A DNA stretch of 64,000 nt from an uncultured candidate division Zixibacteria bacterium (GCA_937925655.1 CALAMC010000057.1:41189-105188), one strand, 5' to 3'. Positions 43,855 to 53,849 are shown, counted from the stretch's first letter. The notes: generated by a model from the letters alone, not told the origin. Translations and numbers: made by a program.

Positions 43855-44858
43855 TGAACGGCTCGATTATGCAAAATCTGATATTTTTCATGACGGCACT
43901 TTTGCTTTATTCCGGGGCGGCGGCCTCGGAAAAGGCTTTGAAAATGATAGAAACGGGTGATCTGGAGCAGGCCCGCCGCGAAGTCGGGCAACTGGCCACG
44001 GCCGCTACCCGCGATGGCTCTGTCCTGTACTGCCAGGCTTTGCTGGAAAGCGACGGTTATGCCTCGGCCAAGTTTCTCGACGCCGCTTTCAAGGCCGGCA
44101 TGGCTCCGCAATGGCTCGAAGACAACGTCCGGCGAAAAGTGTTGTACTATCTGGCCGATAAAGATTATACCAATCTGGCTTCGTCGGCGCTCGGCTATTT
44201 GCAACATTGGGAAAATGGTCAGTACCGCCCGATGATGCTCCGGTTGTACGCCCTGGCGGCCGATAAAATCGGCCAGAAGGCCGCCGCCGACAGGCATCTC
44301 GAACTTCTGATCCGCGAAAATGAAAATCGGGCCTGGGGCGACATCGGTCGTCTGGATAAGGCCCGCCGTCAATACGAGGCCAAAGAATATTCCGGCGCTC
44401 AAAACATCTGCCGATCCCTGACCAAATCCAAACATGATGTCGCGGTCGCACCGGCGATGTACTTATTATCCTATTATTCGTTCCGGCAAAAACGAATCGA
44501 CGACGCTATCCTGTACTATAACCTCCTTAAAGAAAGCTACCCCGATGCGGTCGGCCTGGACGACCTGGTTTCGGGCTTCAGCGACTTGAAGGTATCGGGC
44601 GGAAGTGACGCCGAAAAAATCACCGGGACTTTCTATTCGATTCAGGTCGGGGTTTATTCCATACGGGATAACGCCCGCGATACGAAAAAACGGATGGAAA
44701 AATACGGTCAGGCCGTCGACATTTTGGAAAAAACCATCTCCGGCAAAAAATATTACGTCGTATACGTCGGGAAATTCGGTTCCTCCGACGAGGCCATCGC
44801 CTTCAGGGCCCGACTGGAAACACAGGAAAACGAAGCCTTTCAAGTAATCGCACGATGA
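43854..44858 (+). CDS. Exported TPR-like protein with C-terminal SPOR domain
   Basis: The 334-residue protein has a signal peptide (LIFFMTALLLYSGAAASEKA), helical repeats (about 30-230, for example GDLEQARREVGQLATAATRD) and a C-terminal SPOR domain (about 255-334, FYSIQVGVYSIRDNARDTKK, YYVVYVGKFGSSDEAIAF). SPOR domains bind denuded peptidoglycan, often at the septum. Its ATG overlaps the lapB stop and its stop overlaps mutS, so it links an envelope operon to the repair genes. Confidence 0.84.
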   Translation: MNGSIMQNLIFFMTALLLYSGAAASEKALKMIETGDLEQARREVGQLATAATRDGSVLYCQALLESDGYASAKFLDAAFKAGMAPQWLEDNVRRKVLYYLADKDYTNLASSALGYLQHWENGQYRPMMLRLYALAADKIGQKAAADRHLELLIRENENRAWGDIGRLDKARRQYEAKEYSGAQNICRSLTKSKHDVAVAPAMYLLSYYSFRQKRIDDAILYYNLLKESYPDAVGLDDLVSGFSDLKVSGGSDAEKITGTFYSIQVGVYSIRDNARDTKKRMEKYGQAVDILEKTISGKKYYVVYVGKFGSSDEAIAFRARLETQENEAFQVIAR

Positions 44859-47467
44859 ACTCGTCCGCCTCGGCCCGCGATAAACTGACGCCGGTAATGC
44901 GCCAGTTTTATGATATCAAAGCCCGCTATCCGGATAAGATTCTCTTTTTCCGCATGGGTGATTTTTATGAAATGTTCGATGACGACGCCGTCAGGGCGGC
45001 ACCGATACTCAATATTGCTCTGACCTCGCGCGGTCATCTGAACGGACGCAAGATACCTCTCGCGGGTGTCCCGTACCACAGCGCCGATAAATACCTGGCC
45101 CGCCTTCTGGAAGCGGGGGAGAAGGTCGTTATCGTCGAACAGGTCGAAGACCCTAAATTGGCCAAAGGCGTGGTCAAGCGCGACGTCGTCGAAATCATCA
45201 CTCCGGGTACGGCCACGGTCGAAAGCGCCTATGAGTCATCGGGAACGATTTACCTGGCGGCCGTATTTGTATCGTCCGATGACGGCGACTGCGGTTTGGC
45301 CGTCATCGATTTGACCACCGGTTATTTCTTCGTCGACGAGGGGCCGCCGGACCGGATCGTCGAAACGATACATATTCTGTCGCCGCGAGAGGTCTTATAC
45401 CCCGATGATTACCGGGGCGGGCTATTGGATTTTATAAAAACCGGCGAACCCAAAAGCCTTACGTCGTTCGAGAACTGGAATTTCGATTATAAGACGGCGA
45501 TGCGCGAGTTGTGCGGGTTTTTCGATGTCAGTACCCTCGACGGATTCGGCATCGGGCATATGAAATTCGGGATAATCGCCGCCGGAGCCATATATCGTTA
45601 CCTGCTGGAAACCAACCGCACCAAACTGGATCACGTTACCAAAATTTCTCCTGCCGATAATGCTCATTGCATGGTGCTGGATTATAATACCGTTCGCAAT
45701 CTCGAAATCGCCGCCAATCTGTCCGACCGAACCGAGAAAAATTCGTTGTATGCGGCGGTAAATAAGACATCTTCTCCGGGCGGCGCCCGCAAACTCAAAG
45801 ACGCCCTGTTGCATCCGTACAAAACGCTGGCGCCGATTTTACGGCGGCAAAACGGCGTGAAAGAATTGTACCATAATCGCAACCTGGCCCTGGAATTGCC
45901 GTCGATTCTGTCGCCATTGCCCGATCTGGCTCGTCTGGCCGGACGGCTGGGTATGCGCAAAATTAACCCCCGGCTACTGGCCTCGTTGAAGCGGGGACTG
46001 GAACTCGGTCGCGATGTGATTGGCCGGCTCGCCGTTTGTCAGAGCGAAATTATAAAAAGCATCACGGCCGGTTACCCCAATCTGGACGAAATTATCCGAA
46101 AAATAGATGCGGCCTTAACCGAAGAACCGCCGCTGGCGGCCAATAAAGGCGGCGTCATACGCAAGGGTTATTCGACAGAACTGGACAGTTTGCTCAATTC
46201 CATCCGCGATGCCCGAAAATATATCGCCTCCCTGCAAAATATAGAGCGCCAGCGTACCGGAATACCGTCGTTAAAGGTCGGCTATAATAAAGTGTTCGGG
46301 TACTATATCGAAATTACGAAAACCCATCTGGACAAAGTCCCCAAAGATTATATTCGCAAGCAAACGCTGGTCAATGGTGAGCGCTATGTTACCGAGGAGC
46401 TGAAGCAAAAAGAAGAGATGATATCCGCGGCCGAAGAGAAAATATTTTCGCTTGAGGAAAAATTGTTCGCCGCGCTGGTCGATGATATCGCGCAATGCCT
46501 CGAAGATATTATTCTGGCATCGGAATCACTGTCGGAAATCGATGTGATCGTTTCACTGGCCAATCTGGCCGCTGAGAAAATGTACGTCTGTCCCGAAATG
46601 AATGAAGCCACCGCCCTGGAAATAATCGGGGGACGACACCCGGTCATTGAGAATCTCCTTCCGGCCGGGAATTTTATCGCCAATGATTTAAGTCTCGGCG
46701 CCGACACCCGTCGTTTGATGATTCTGACGGGCCCGAATATGTCCGGCAAATCGACTTATTTACGCCAGATAGGTCTGATCGTCATTCTCGCCCAAATCGG
46801 CTCGTTTGTTCCGGCCGAATCGGCCAGGATCGGCCTGGTTGATCGGGTCTTCACGCGGGTCGGGGCCATCGACAATCTGGCCCGGGGCCAATCGACTTTT
46901 CTGGTGGAGATGGTGGAAACGTCGAATATTCTCCACAACGCCACCGAGAAATCCCTGATTCTGCTCGATGAGGTCGGGCGCGGGACATCGACCTTTGACG
47001 GCCTGTCGATCGCATGGTCGGTCGTTGAGTATATCAACGAGCACAATCATTCACGGACGGTTTTCGCGACGCATTACCATGAGTTGACCGGGCTGGCGGC
47101 CTTGTATGATAAAATATTCAACTGCCAGGTGGCCGTGAAACGCTGGGAAAACGAAATCATATTTTTGCACAAGATCATTCCCGGCGGCTGTGACGATTCT
47201 TACGGCATCGAGGTGGCCCGTCTGGCCGGAGTCCCGCGCCAGACCCTGACCCGGGCCCGCGAACTTCTGCGATTGCTGGAATCGGGTAAATTCTCGCAGT
47301 CGGCGCTGGCCAAAGGCGTGCATAAAAATATCGTCCAGCGCTCGCTTTTTGACCGGCAACCTTCGGAAGTTGAAGAAGAAATAAGAAAGACCGACGTCGA
47401 CCACCTGACTCCGGTCGATGCTTTAAAAATGATCCACCGCCTGAAAGAGAAACTCGATGAGCAATAA
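44855..47467 (+). CDS. mutS: DNA mismatch repair protein MutS
   Basis: MutS recognises mismatches. The N-terminal mismatch-binding domain has the Phe-x-Glu motif in KILFFRMGDFYEMFDDDA (general 'FRMGDFYE', about 30-37). The ATPase domain has LTGPNMSGKSTYLRQIGLI (Walker A), LILLDEVGRGTSTFDGLSIA (Walker B and signature) and FATHYHELTGL. The 870 residues are standard MutS1. It overlaps the SPOR gene by 4 bases and mutL by 11. Confidence 0.97.
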   Translation: MNSSASARDKLTPVMRQFYDIKARYPDKILFFRMGDFYEMFDDDAVRAAPILNIALTSRGHLNGRKIPLAGVPYHSADKYLARLLEAGEKVVIVEQVEDPKLAKGVVKRDVVEIITPGTATVESAYESSGTIYLAAVFVSSDDGDCGLAVIDLTTGYFFVDEGPPDRIVETIHILSPREVLYPDDYRGGLLDFIKTGEPKSLTSFENWNFDYKTAMRELCGFFDVSTLDGFGIGHMKFGIIAAGAIYRYLLETNRTKLDHVTKISPADNAHCMVLDYNTVRNLEIAANLSDRTEKNSLYAAVNKTSSPGGARKLKDALLHPYKTLAPILRRQNGVKELYHNRNLALELPSILSPLPDLARLAGRLGMRKINPRLLASLKRGLELGRDVIGRLAVCQSEIIKSITAGYPNLDEIIRKIDAALTEEPPLAANKGGVIRKGYSTELDSLLNSIRDARKYIASLQNIERQRTGIPSLKVGYNKVFGYYIEITKTHLDKVPKDYIRKQTLVNGERYVTEELKQKEEMISAAEEKIFSLEEKLFAALVDDIAQCLEDIILASESLSEIDVIVSLANLAAEKMYVCPEMNEATALEIIGGRHPVIENLLPAGNFIANDLSLGADTRRLMILTGPNMSGKSTYLRQIGLIVILAQIGSFVPAESARIGLVDRVFTRVGAIDNLARGQSTFLVEMVETSNILHNATEKSLILLDEVGRGTSTFDGLSIAWSVVEYINEHNHSRTVFATHYHELTGLAALYDKIFNCQVAVKRWENEIIFLHKIIPGGCDDSYGIEVARLAGVPRQTLTRARELLRLLESGKFSQSALAKGVHKNIVQRSLFDRQPSEVEEEIRKTDVDHLTPVDALKMIHRLKEKLDEQ

Positions 47468-49298
47468 TACGGCCGCCAAAAAGCGCTGGATTCGTCCCCT
47501 GCCGGAACGACTGATAAATAAAATCGCCGCCGGTGAAGTGATTGAGCGTCCGGCGGCTGTCCTCAAGGAACTGGTGGAAAATGCCCTCGACGCCGGCGCC
47601 ACGGCCATTGATATCGATATTGAAAAGTCGGGGACGAAAAGAATTCTTATTACCGACAATGGTTGCGGGATCGAACCGGATCAAATCGAAATCGCCTTTT
47701 CCCGTCATGCCACCAGTAAAATCAGCGATTTCGATGACCTCGAACGGCTGATCAGTTTCGGTTTTCGCGGCGAAGCATTGCCGTCGATCGCCTCGGTTTC
47801 CCGAACCCGCCTGGTATCCAAAACGCGTGATGCCGAAAACGGCATGGAGATAATTATCGAGGGCGGCGTAGTGCAGAGCCTCAAGCCGGTGGCGGCCCCG
47901 GTCGGCACGACCGTGGAAGTGGAGAACCTGTTTTTCAACACGCCCGCCAGACGGAAATTTCTTAAATCGGAGGCGACCGAGGCGTCGTATCTCAACCGGA
48001 ATGCCATCGCCATGGCCTTGAGCTCTTCCGGCGTTGCCTTCAAATATCGCATCAACGGCCGTCGTCTGTTCGAGCTGTCGGCCGCCGACAGCGACCCCAA
48101 AGCACGCGTGGCCCGGATACTCATGCAGAATAATATCGAGCAGTTAATGAACGTCTTTGGCGACACATCGGATGTAAAAATAGAGGCCTATTTGAGTTAT
48201 CCCCTGTACTGCCGTACCGGTCAAACCGGACTGTACCTGTTTATCAACCACCGCTTCATAAAATCGCCGGGGCTGGCGCATGGGGTCGTTTCCGGTTACA
48301 GGGAGCTTCTGCAAAAGGGGCAATATCCGGTCGGGGCGGTCTTTATGCATGTCGATCCCGCGCAGGTCGATGTCAACGTGCATCCGACCAAGGCCGAAGT
48401 CCGTCTATCGCAGGAAAGTAAAATCCATGACCTGTTGCACGAGGCAGTCAAGCGGACACTGCGCGCAACTGGTGTCCTGCCGACGCCGAACGTTCTGGGC
48501 TCGCCGACGGCGCCGCCTCAAAAGGCCACGCCGCAATATAATGATTACCGGGCGCAACCGGAAGCGGCGCGGGATATCGATATCACTCTGTTGAAAAAAT
48601 TATACCGCGGTGAAAACGATGCCGGCTCCGCGATGGATGCTATCGACACGGTCCGTGATACTCATCCGGCTCCCGTCGTCGTTGATTCGCCGGGCAACGG
48701 TATGACGGCGCCGCCGGGAGAGCCGGAATTCGAGCGTTTCCAGTACCTGGGACAATTCGGCACGCTGTACCTCTTGTTCTCGGACCGTGATGTATTATTC
48801 ATCGTCGATCAGCACGCCGCCCATGAGCGAGTATTGTATGAACAGACTCTGGCCGCGATAGAAAGGGGTTGCGGCGTGTCGCAAAGCCTTTTGTTTCCCG
48901 TGCATATCGAGCTTTTGGCGGACCGCTTCGCTCTGTATGAAATGGTCGCGACGGTCCTCCAGTCATCGGGATTCGGCGTCGAACCCTTTGGTGCAACGAC
49001 CGTATTGCTTTCGGCCGTTCCCGCGGCGCTGTCCAAAAAATCCCCGGAAAAGGCTTTTGATGAAATAATCGCCGATATCGAACAAGCCGACCGGGCCGGG
49101 TCTGATATCAAAAAAAACATCGCCCAGTCGATTGCCTGTCGCGGAGCGGTTATGCACGGTGATAAAATGACCGAAACCGAGGCCCGCGCCTTGATTCGCC
49201 GATTATACCGCTGCCATAATCACCACACCTGCCCTCACGGGCGGCCAATCGTGCTTCGGTTGACCAGGGATGAACTCGATGCCAAATTCGGACGGTAA
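47457..49298 (+). CDS. mutL: DNA mismatch repair protein MutL with endonuclease motif
   Basis: The N-terminal GHKL ATPase has LINKIAAGEVIERPAAVLKE, DNGCGI, RHATSKI and FGFRGEALPSIASV. The C-terminal domain has the nuclease motif DQHAAHERVLYE (about 451-462, DQHA-x2-E-x4-E), plus ACRGAV and the CPHGRP motif. This is the nicking class of MutL used by bacteria without MutH. The 613 residues fit. It is followed by miaA, a common order. Confidence 0.96.
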   Translation: MSNNTAAKKRWIRPLPERLINKIAAGEVIERPAAVLKELVENALDAGATAIDIDIEKSGTKRILITDNGCGIEPDQIEIAFSRHATSKISDFDDLERLISFGFRGEALPSIASVSRTRLVSKTRDAENGMEIIIEGGVVQSLKPVAAPVGTTVEVENLFFNTPARRKFLKSEATEASYLNRNAIAMALSSSGVAFKYRINGRRLFELSAADSDPKARVARILMQNNIEQLMNVFGDTSDVKIEAYLSYPLYCRTGQTGLYLFINHRFIKSPGLAHGVVSGYRELLQKGQYPVGAVFMHVDPAQVDVNVHPTKAEVRLSQESKIHDLLHEAVKRTLRATGVLPTPNVLGSPTAPPQKATPQYNDYRAQPEAARDIDITLLKKLYRGENDAGSAMDAIDTVRDTHPAPVVVDSPGNGMTAPPGEPEFERFQYLGQFGTLYLLFSDRDVLFIVDQHAAHERVLYEQTLAAIERGCGVSQSLLFPVHIELLADRFALYEMVATVLQSSGFGVEPFGATTVLLSAVPAALSKKSPEKAFDEIIADIEQADRAGSDIKKNIAQSIACRGAVMHGDKMTETEARALIRRLYRCHNHHTCPHGRPIVLRLTRDELDAKFGR

Positions 49299-50223
49299 AG
49301 CGCCGGTAATTCCGGTTCTTACCGGCCCCACGGGTGCCGGCAAGACGGCTCTGGTGTATCGGCTGATGGACCGGTTTAAGCAACTCGAGATGATCTCGGC
49401 CGATTCCCGCCAAATTTATAAAGGCCTGTCGATCGGTACCGACAAACCGCTTCCCGAAGATTTGGCCCGCTACCCGACTCATCTGGTCGATTGCGTTGAA
49501 CCCGGTGAGCGGTTTACGGCCTTTGATTTCGTGGCACGGGCCAATGATATTATCAAGGATATATTCAAACGCGGCAGAAGGCCGGTTATCTGCGGCGGAA
49601 CGGGGCTATATATCAAATCTCTGGTCGAAGGAATTGTCGAAATTCCCGACGGCGATTTCCACTACCGCGATGAACTGGAAGCGCTGGCCGCCAGGGAGGG
49701 CCCCGAAGCGCTTCATGCAAAATTGAAAAATGTCGATCCGATTGAAGCGGTAAAAGTCCACCCGAATAATGTAAAAAAAATCATCCGGGCCCTCGAAATT
49801 TATTACCTGACTGGCAGGACCAAAACAGAAATTTTAACAATGGGTTCATATAAAAAAATCTACGATTTTGTCGTTGTCTGCTTTATGCCTTCAAGGGTGG
49901 AATTATATGAGAGAATCAATTCCCGGGTGGACCGAATGTTGGAAGCGGGCCTTATGGACGAAGTCGATACTCTGATAAAATCGGGTTTCAAAGACCGGGT
50001 AGCTCGAATTAATGTCATCGGTTATAACGAGTTACTCGATTACCGGGATGGCCGGTTGACCTATGAGGAGGCGGTTAATTTAATCAAGCAGAATTCGCGA
50101 CGATTCGCCAAGCGACAGATTACCTGGTTTAATGGGATGCCCGATATACAAATTTTTAATAAACCCGATGGTGTTTTGGATTGTCTAATAAATATATTGG
50201 GCCAAAAGACATGTTGTTGTTGA
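49279..50223 (+). CDS. miaA: tRNA dimethylallyltransferase
   Basis: MiaA adds dimethylallyl to A37 of tRNAs that read U-starting codons. Motifs are PVLTGPTGAGKTALVYRLMD (P loop), ISADSRQIYKGLSIGTDKP, HLVDCVEPGERFTAFDF, VICGGTGLYIKSLVEGI and RRFAKRQITWFNG. The ATG at 49279 has AGGGA eight bases upstream and is preferred to the ATG at 49270; both lie inside the end of mutL. The 314 residues are typical. No hfq follows. Confidence 0.95.
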   Translation: MPNSDGKAPVIPVLTGPTGAGKTALVYRLMDRFKQLEMISADSRQIYKGLSIGTDKPLPEDLARYPTHLVDCVEPGERFTAFDFVARANDIIKDIFKRGRRPVICGGTGLYIKSLVEGIVEIPDGDFHYRDELEALAAREGPEALHAKLKNVDPIEAVKVHPNNVKKIIRALEIYYLTGRTKTEILTMGSYKKIYDFVVVCFMPSRVELYERINSRVDRMLEAGLMDEVDTLIKSGFKDRVARINVIGYNELLDYRDGRLTYEEAVNLIKQNSRRFAKRQITWFNGMPDIQIFNKPDGVLDCLINILGQKTCCC

Positions 50224-50344
50224 CACCGTTTTGATGGATTTCATATATATGGCAACAAGTTAGGAGGGGAATACGTAAAGACTGTATAAACCTTTCCGAT
50301 ATATATAGGGATGGAAGAATTATAACAGATGGAAAATCAAGATC

Positions 50345-52462
50345 ATGAAAACAACCAAGACTTCTGCCGTATTTGCAATTTTCATGGGGATGTCGATTAT
50401 CTCCTGCACCAACCCTAACCTGGGTCAACCGCCTGCCGAAGAAGTAACAAAACCTCAATTTTCCGACAGCTCCGCCAACGATGGTCAGGGAAGCGCTCCT
50501 CTGGCATCGGTGGAGGAGGGGATATATCTGGAAAGTACCGAACAATCTCCCTATTTCTTAACCGATTCCGCCGCCAATGTTAATGACATTTCGCCGGCGG
50601 TCGATGATGAAATCTGGAGACATCTTAACCTCGCTTTCGAATATTACAGCATGGGCATGCTGGCCAATAAAGAGGCCGCATGGGAAGAAGCGCAGTATTA
50701 TTTTGAAAAGTGCATTACTATATTGGGCGAACTGGACCTTGACCCGGAATCGGCCACGCCGGAGGCCGCCAAATACAATCAACTTTTGGCCGAACTGGCG
50801 ACCGGTTATCGCCACACCCTGCTGTCACTCGGACACTTGCCCGAAGATGTATCGTCGGACGCTTTGATATCCCGTTTCTCCGAGATTAATCACCTCAAGA
50901 TGGATACGACTGAATTCCGGCGCATTGAGCAAATCGCGCAGGAAAAGGTCGCATACGACGTCCCGATTATCATGAACGAACGGGTTAAAAACTGCATTTT
51001 ATATTATCAAACCGTTGCCCGCGACGCCTTCGAAAAACACCTGTCGCGCTCCACGAAATTTTTGCCGCTGTTCAGAAAGGTTTTTAAAGAATATGGTCTT
51101 CCGGAAGATATGGCTTATCTGGCCGCGGTCGAATCGGGTTACAGCCCCAACGCCTATTCCTGGGCTCGGGCCATGGGACTGTGGCAGTTTATCGCCTCGA
51201 CCGGCAAACTGTATGGATTGGATCGGAACTGGTGGGTGGATGAGCGGAAAGACCCGGTCAAATCAACGCACGCCGCGGCACGCTTTTTGAAGGATTTATA
51301 TAACGAATTCGGCAGCTGGGAACTGGCTATGGCCGGATATAACGGAGGACCCGGGCGAGTCCGCCGAACCATCAGGGACCAGAAAACCACCGATTTCTGG
51401 AAAATGAATCTGCGCAAACAAACCGAAGATTATGTGCCGTTCTTCATGGCCGCAACCATTATTTCCAAAAGTCCGGAGAAATTCGGCTTCACCGATATCG
51501 ATTACCAGCCGGAATGGGTCTATGATGAAGTCAAGGTCAATAAATGCCTTGATTTGAAAATCGTGGCCAGAGAACTTGGGTGCAGCCTTCAGGATTTGAA
51601 GGATTTAAATCCGGAACTACTTCGTAATTTCACACCCCCGGACGTCAAAGAGTACACTCTCCGCGTACCATTGGGCAGTCGTGAGCGTTTTTTGGCCGCT
51701 TATGATAATATCCCGTCATCCCGCGAAACGAGTTTGGTTCGGCATACTATAAAGAAAGGCGAAACCATCTCCACGATCGCTCGCAGTTATGGCGTCTCAC
51801 AGAATGCCATCCTGCAGGCCAACAATCTTTCGAACCATGCGAAAATATATACCGGAAAAACTCTGCTGGTGCCGGTTCCCAATGACAGCCGAGTGGCGGA
51901 TAAAAGCCAGCCGAAGCGGGAGTTTCAGGCCGACGGCAATTTCTATTATGTCCGTTCCGGTGATACGGTCTGGGATATTGCGCGCGCTTTCGGCACGACG
52001 GCGGAAAAAATCCGCCGGCTCAATAACCTCGACCAGCGCGCCAGTATTCATGTCGGCCAGAAACTGAAAATTTACGAAACCGGCACCGTCACCGCATCCA
52101 AGCCCGATAAAGACGAAACGATTCCGGTTAAAACGGATACTCCGCCTAAAGAAACGACGACATATAAAGTAAAAAAAGGCGACACCCTGTGGGATATCGC
52201 GAATTTGCACGGGACAACCATTGCCAGGATTCGCCAGGCCAACGGCTTGAGCAGAAGCTCCCGGATATACCCCGGCCAGGACCTGATAATACCGTCATCC
52301 CAGGCGGAAAGTTTTAAGATTTACACTATTCGCCGTGGTGATACCTTGACCAAAATTGCCTATCAAAACCACACAACCGTATCCAAGCTAATGGCCTGGA
52401 ATGGGCTGACCGACCCGGAGTTGATCAGTATCGGTGATAGGCTGAAAATTTATTATGATTAA
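50345..52462 (+). CDS. mltD: MltD-like lytic transglycosylase lipoprotein with four LysM domains
   Basis: The N-terminus is a lipoprotein signal ending MSIISC (lipobox IIS-C). The SLT catalytic domain (about 245-360) has DMAYLAAVESGYSPNAYSWA with the catalytic Glu (about 262), MGLWQFIASTGKLYG and AMAGYNGGPGRVRRTI. Four LysM repeats follow at about 467-513, 535-580, 600-645 and 655-703, each with the G-D/E-T core (KKGETISTIARSYGVS, RSGDTVWDIARAFGTT, KKGDTLWDIANLHGTT, RRGDTLTKIAYQNHTT). It would cleave peptidoglycan from the outer-membrane side. The leader (50224-50344) has a strong AGGAGGGG not next to any usual start codon. Confidence 0.92.
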   Translation: MKTTKTSAVFAIFMGMSIISCTNPNLGQPPAEEVTKPQFSDSSANDGQGSAPLASVEEGIYLESTEQSPYFLTDSAANVNDISPAVDDEIWRHLNLAFEYYSMGMLANKEAAWEEAQYYFEKCITILGELDLDPESATPEAAKYNQLLAELATGYRHTLLSLGHLPEDVSSDALISRFSEINHLKMDTTEFRRIEQIAQEKVAYDVPIIMNERVKNCILYYQTVARDAFEKHLSRSTKFLPLFRKVFKEYGLPEDMAYLAAVESGYSPNAYSWARAMGLWQFIASTGKLYGLDRNWWVDERKDPVKSTHAAARFLKDLYNEFGSWELAMAGYNGGPGRVRRTIRDQKTTDFWKMNLRKQTEDYVPFFMAATIISKSPEKFGFTDIDYQPEWVYDEVKVNKCLDLKIVARELGCSLQDLKDLNPELLRNFTPPDVKEYTLRVPLGSRERFLAAYDNIPSSRETSLVRHTIKKGETISTIARSYGVSQNAILQANNLSNHAKIYTGKTLLVPVPNDSRVADKSQPKREFQADGNFYYVRSGDTVWDIARAFGTTAEKIRRLNNLDQRASIHVGQKLKIYETGTVTASKPDKDETIPVKTDTPPKETTTYKVKKGDTLWDIANLHGTTIARIRQANGLSRSSRIYPGQDLIIPSSQAESFKIYTIRRGDTLTKIAYQNHTTVSKLMAWNGLTDPELISIGDRLKIYYD

Positions 52463-52476
52463 TTGAGGGGACAATT

Positions 52477-53376
52477 ATGGCTCGTAAACGAGATGTCGCT
52501 ATCGCCGTCATAATCATATTCAGTTTCATCATGGGTTTTGGATTCATGACCTTTATGTTTCTGGGCGCATTCAGTGACGATGGCGAAATAAGTCTGGGCG
52601 GTTCCGGCGATAGAATCGCCGTAATAGAGATTTATGGTGCCCTTTATGATTCGGCGGATATAATACGCCAGTTGAAAAAATGGGGTGAAAGCGACAATAT
52701 CAGGGCCATTATTTTGCATATCGATTCCCCGGGCGGAGCGGCCGGTCCCTTTCTGGAAATTCACAAAGAAATAACGAGGATCAGACAGGAAGAGGGCAAG
52801 ATTGTCGTGGCCTCATGTCTGTCGGTGGCGGCATCCGGAGGCTATATGGCGGCCTGCGCCTGCGATGCCATCATGGCCAATCCGAGCGCAATCATGGGGT
52901 CCATCGGCGTGATTATTCAGTATATGAATGCTGAAAAGCTTCTGCAAACCATCGGGGTTTCATTTCAGACTGTGAAATCGGGTGAACTCAAGGATGTCGG
53001 TTCATTGGATAGGGCCATGACCGAGGCTGAAAGAAAAATGCTGATGGCTTTGGTTACCGACACGTATGAGCAGTTTGTGGAGGTTGTCGCCGAAGGCCGT
53101 CAGATGAGCAAGGATGAGGTTTATCCCTTGGCCGATGGCTCTGTTTTCAGCGGCCGGCAGGCATATCAACTGGGCTTGGTCGACACGACGGGAAGTTTCG
53201 AAGAGGCCGTCGACTATACCGCCGAATTGGCCGGAATCACCGGAAAACCCCGGCTGGTCAAGGTGGCCAAGCCCAAAAAGGGTATTTTTGACCTTCTGGG
53301 ATCGTTTTTGTCAAAACTCCATGACTTGACGTCGGGCGCTTATTCGCAGGGGCCGCGTATATTATATCTATATTAA
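52477..53376 (+). CDS. sppA: Signal peptide peptidase SppA (short form)
   Basis: The 299-residue protease has one N-terminal membrane helix (IAVIIIFSFIMGFGFMTFMF) and a single SppA domain. The catalytic Ser is Ser120 in VAASGGYMAA and the Lys is Lys172 in SGELKDVGS; the 52-residue spacing fits the Ser-Lys dyad of the short SppA class. Oligomerisation motif MGSIGVIIQY is present. It degrades leftover signal peptides. It starts 14 bases after mltD with a GAGGGG site. Confidence 0.93.
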   Translation: MARKRDVAIAVIIIFSFIMGFGFMTFMFLGAFSDDGEISLGGSGDRIAVIEIYGALYDSADIIRQLKKWGESDNIRAIILHIDSPGGAAGPFLEIHKEITRIRQEEGKIVVASCLSVAASGGYMAACACDAIMANPSAIMGSIGVIIQYMNAEKLLQTIGVSFQTVKSGELKDVGSLDRAMTEAERKMLMALVTDTYEQFVEVVAEGRQMSKDEVYPLADGSVFSGRQAYQLGLVDTTGSFEEAVDYTAELAGITGKPRLVKVAKPKKGIFDLLGSFLSKLHDLTSGAYSQGPRILYLY

Positions 53377-53389
53377 TTTATAAAAATCC

Positions 53390-53418
53390 TTGCGTTATTT
53401 TTTGAAATAATTTACCTT
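53390..53418 (+). promoter_or_regulatory. Sigma-70-type promoter for the HU leader
   Basis: TTGCGT (53390-53395), 17 bases and TACCTT (53413-53418), both boxes imperfect. A start near 53425 would include the leader hairpin and the tiny ORF. Confidence 0.45.
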
Positions 53419-53430
53419 ATGTAGCGATTT

Positions 53431-53470
53431 GTCAAAGGCTTAGCATGAATTTCGGCTTCGCCCCTTTGAC
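53431..53470 (+). promoter_or_regulatory. Leader hairpin upstream of the HU gene
   Basis: GTCAAAGG and CCTTTGAC are perfect inverted copies with a 24-base loop. The right arm runs directly into AGGAG (53471-53475), so the fold could control access to that ribosome site. Confidence 0.5.
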
Positions 53471-53484
53471 AGGAGTGAATAAAT

Positions 53485-53538
53485 ATGATAAAAAGAAAAG
53501 ATTATAAACCAGTAAGCTTGAGAGGGAGGAAAAAATGA
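53485..53538 (+). CDS. 17-residue basic leader ORF coupled to HU
   Basis: ATG at 53485 has AGGAG nine bases upstream and encodes MIKRKDYKPVSLRGRKK. Its TGA overlaps the HU ATG (ATGA). Eight of the 17 residues are Lys or Arg. The good ribosome site and overlap support translation, but such a short frame can arise by chance. It may couple HU synthesis to the leader structure. Confidence 0.45.
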   Translation: MIKRKDYKPVSLRGRKK

Positions 53539-53819
53539 CCAAGGCTGATCTGGTTGAAAGGGTGGCCGAAAAAACCGGTCTGACCAGGACGGATGTTGCC
53601 GTAGTCGTTGACGCCTTTCTTGATACAGTGAAGAAATCAATGGAAGTCGGCAATAATATTGAAATTCGCGGATTTGGCACGTTTAAGATCAAATTACGCA
53701 AGGAACGCAAAGCACGCAATCCGAGAACCGGAGACGTGGTCCCGGTACCCGGACGGAAAGTACCGGTGTTTAAGCCCTCAAACGAATTTAAAAACCTGAT
53801 AACCAAACTGCCCGTCTAA
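53535..53819 (+). CDS. HU/IHF-family DNA-binding protein
   Basis: The 94-residue nucleoid protein has the HU helical start MTKADLVERVAEKTGLTRTD, the IEIRGFGTFKIK strand segment and the DNA-gripping arm RKERKARNPRTGD with the conserved NP at the tip. It ends FKPSNEFKNLI. HU and IHF subunits cannot be told apart here. GAGGGAGGA lies about 7 bases before the ATG. Confidence 0.95.
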   Translation: MTKADLVERVAEKTGLTRTDVAVVVDAFLDTVKKSMEVGNNIEIRGFGTFKIKLRKERKARNPRTGDVVPVPGRKVPVFKPSNEFKNLITKLPV

Positions 53820-53849
53820 CTATTTACCGTTTCCTGAGATGGAGGATTA

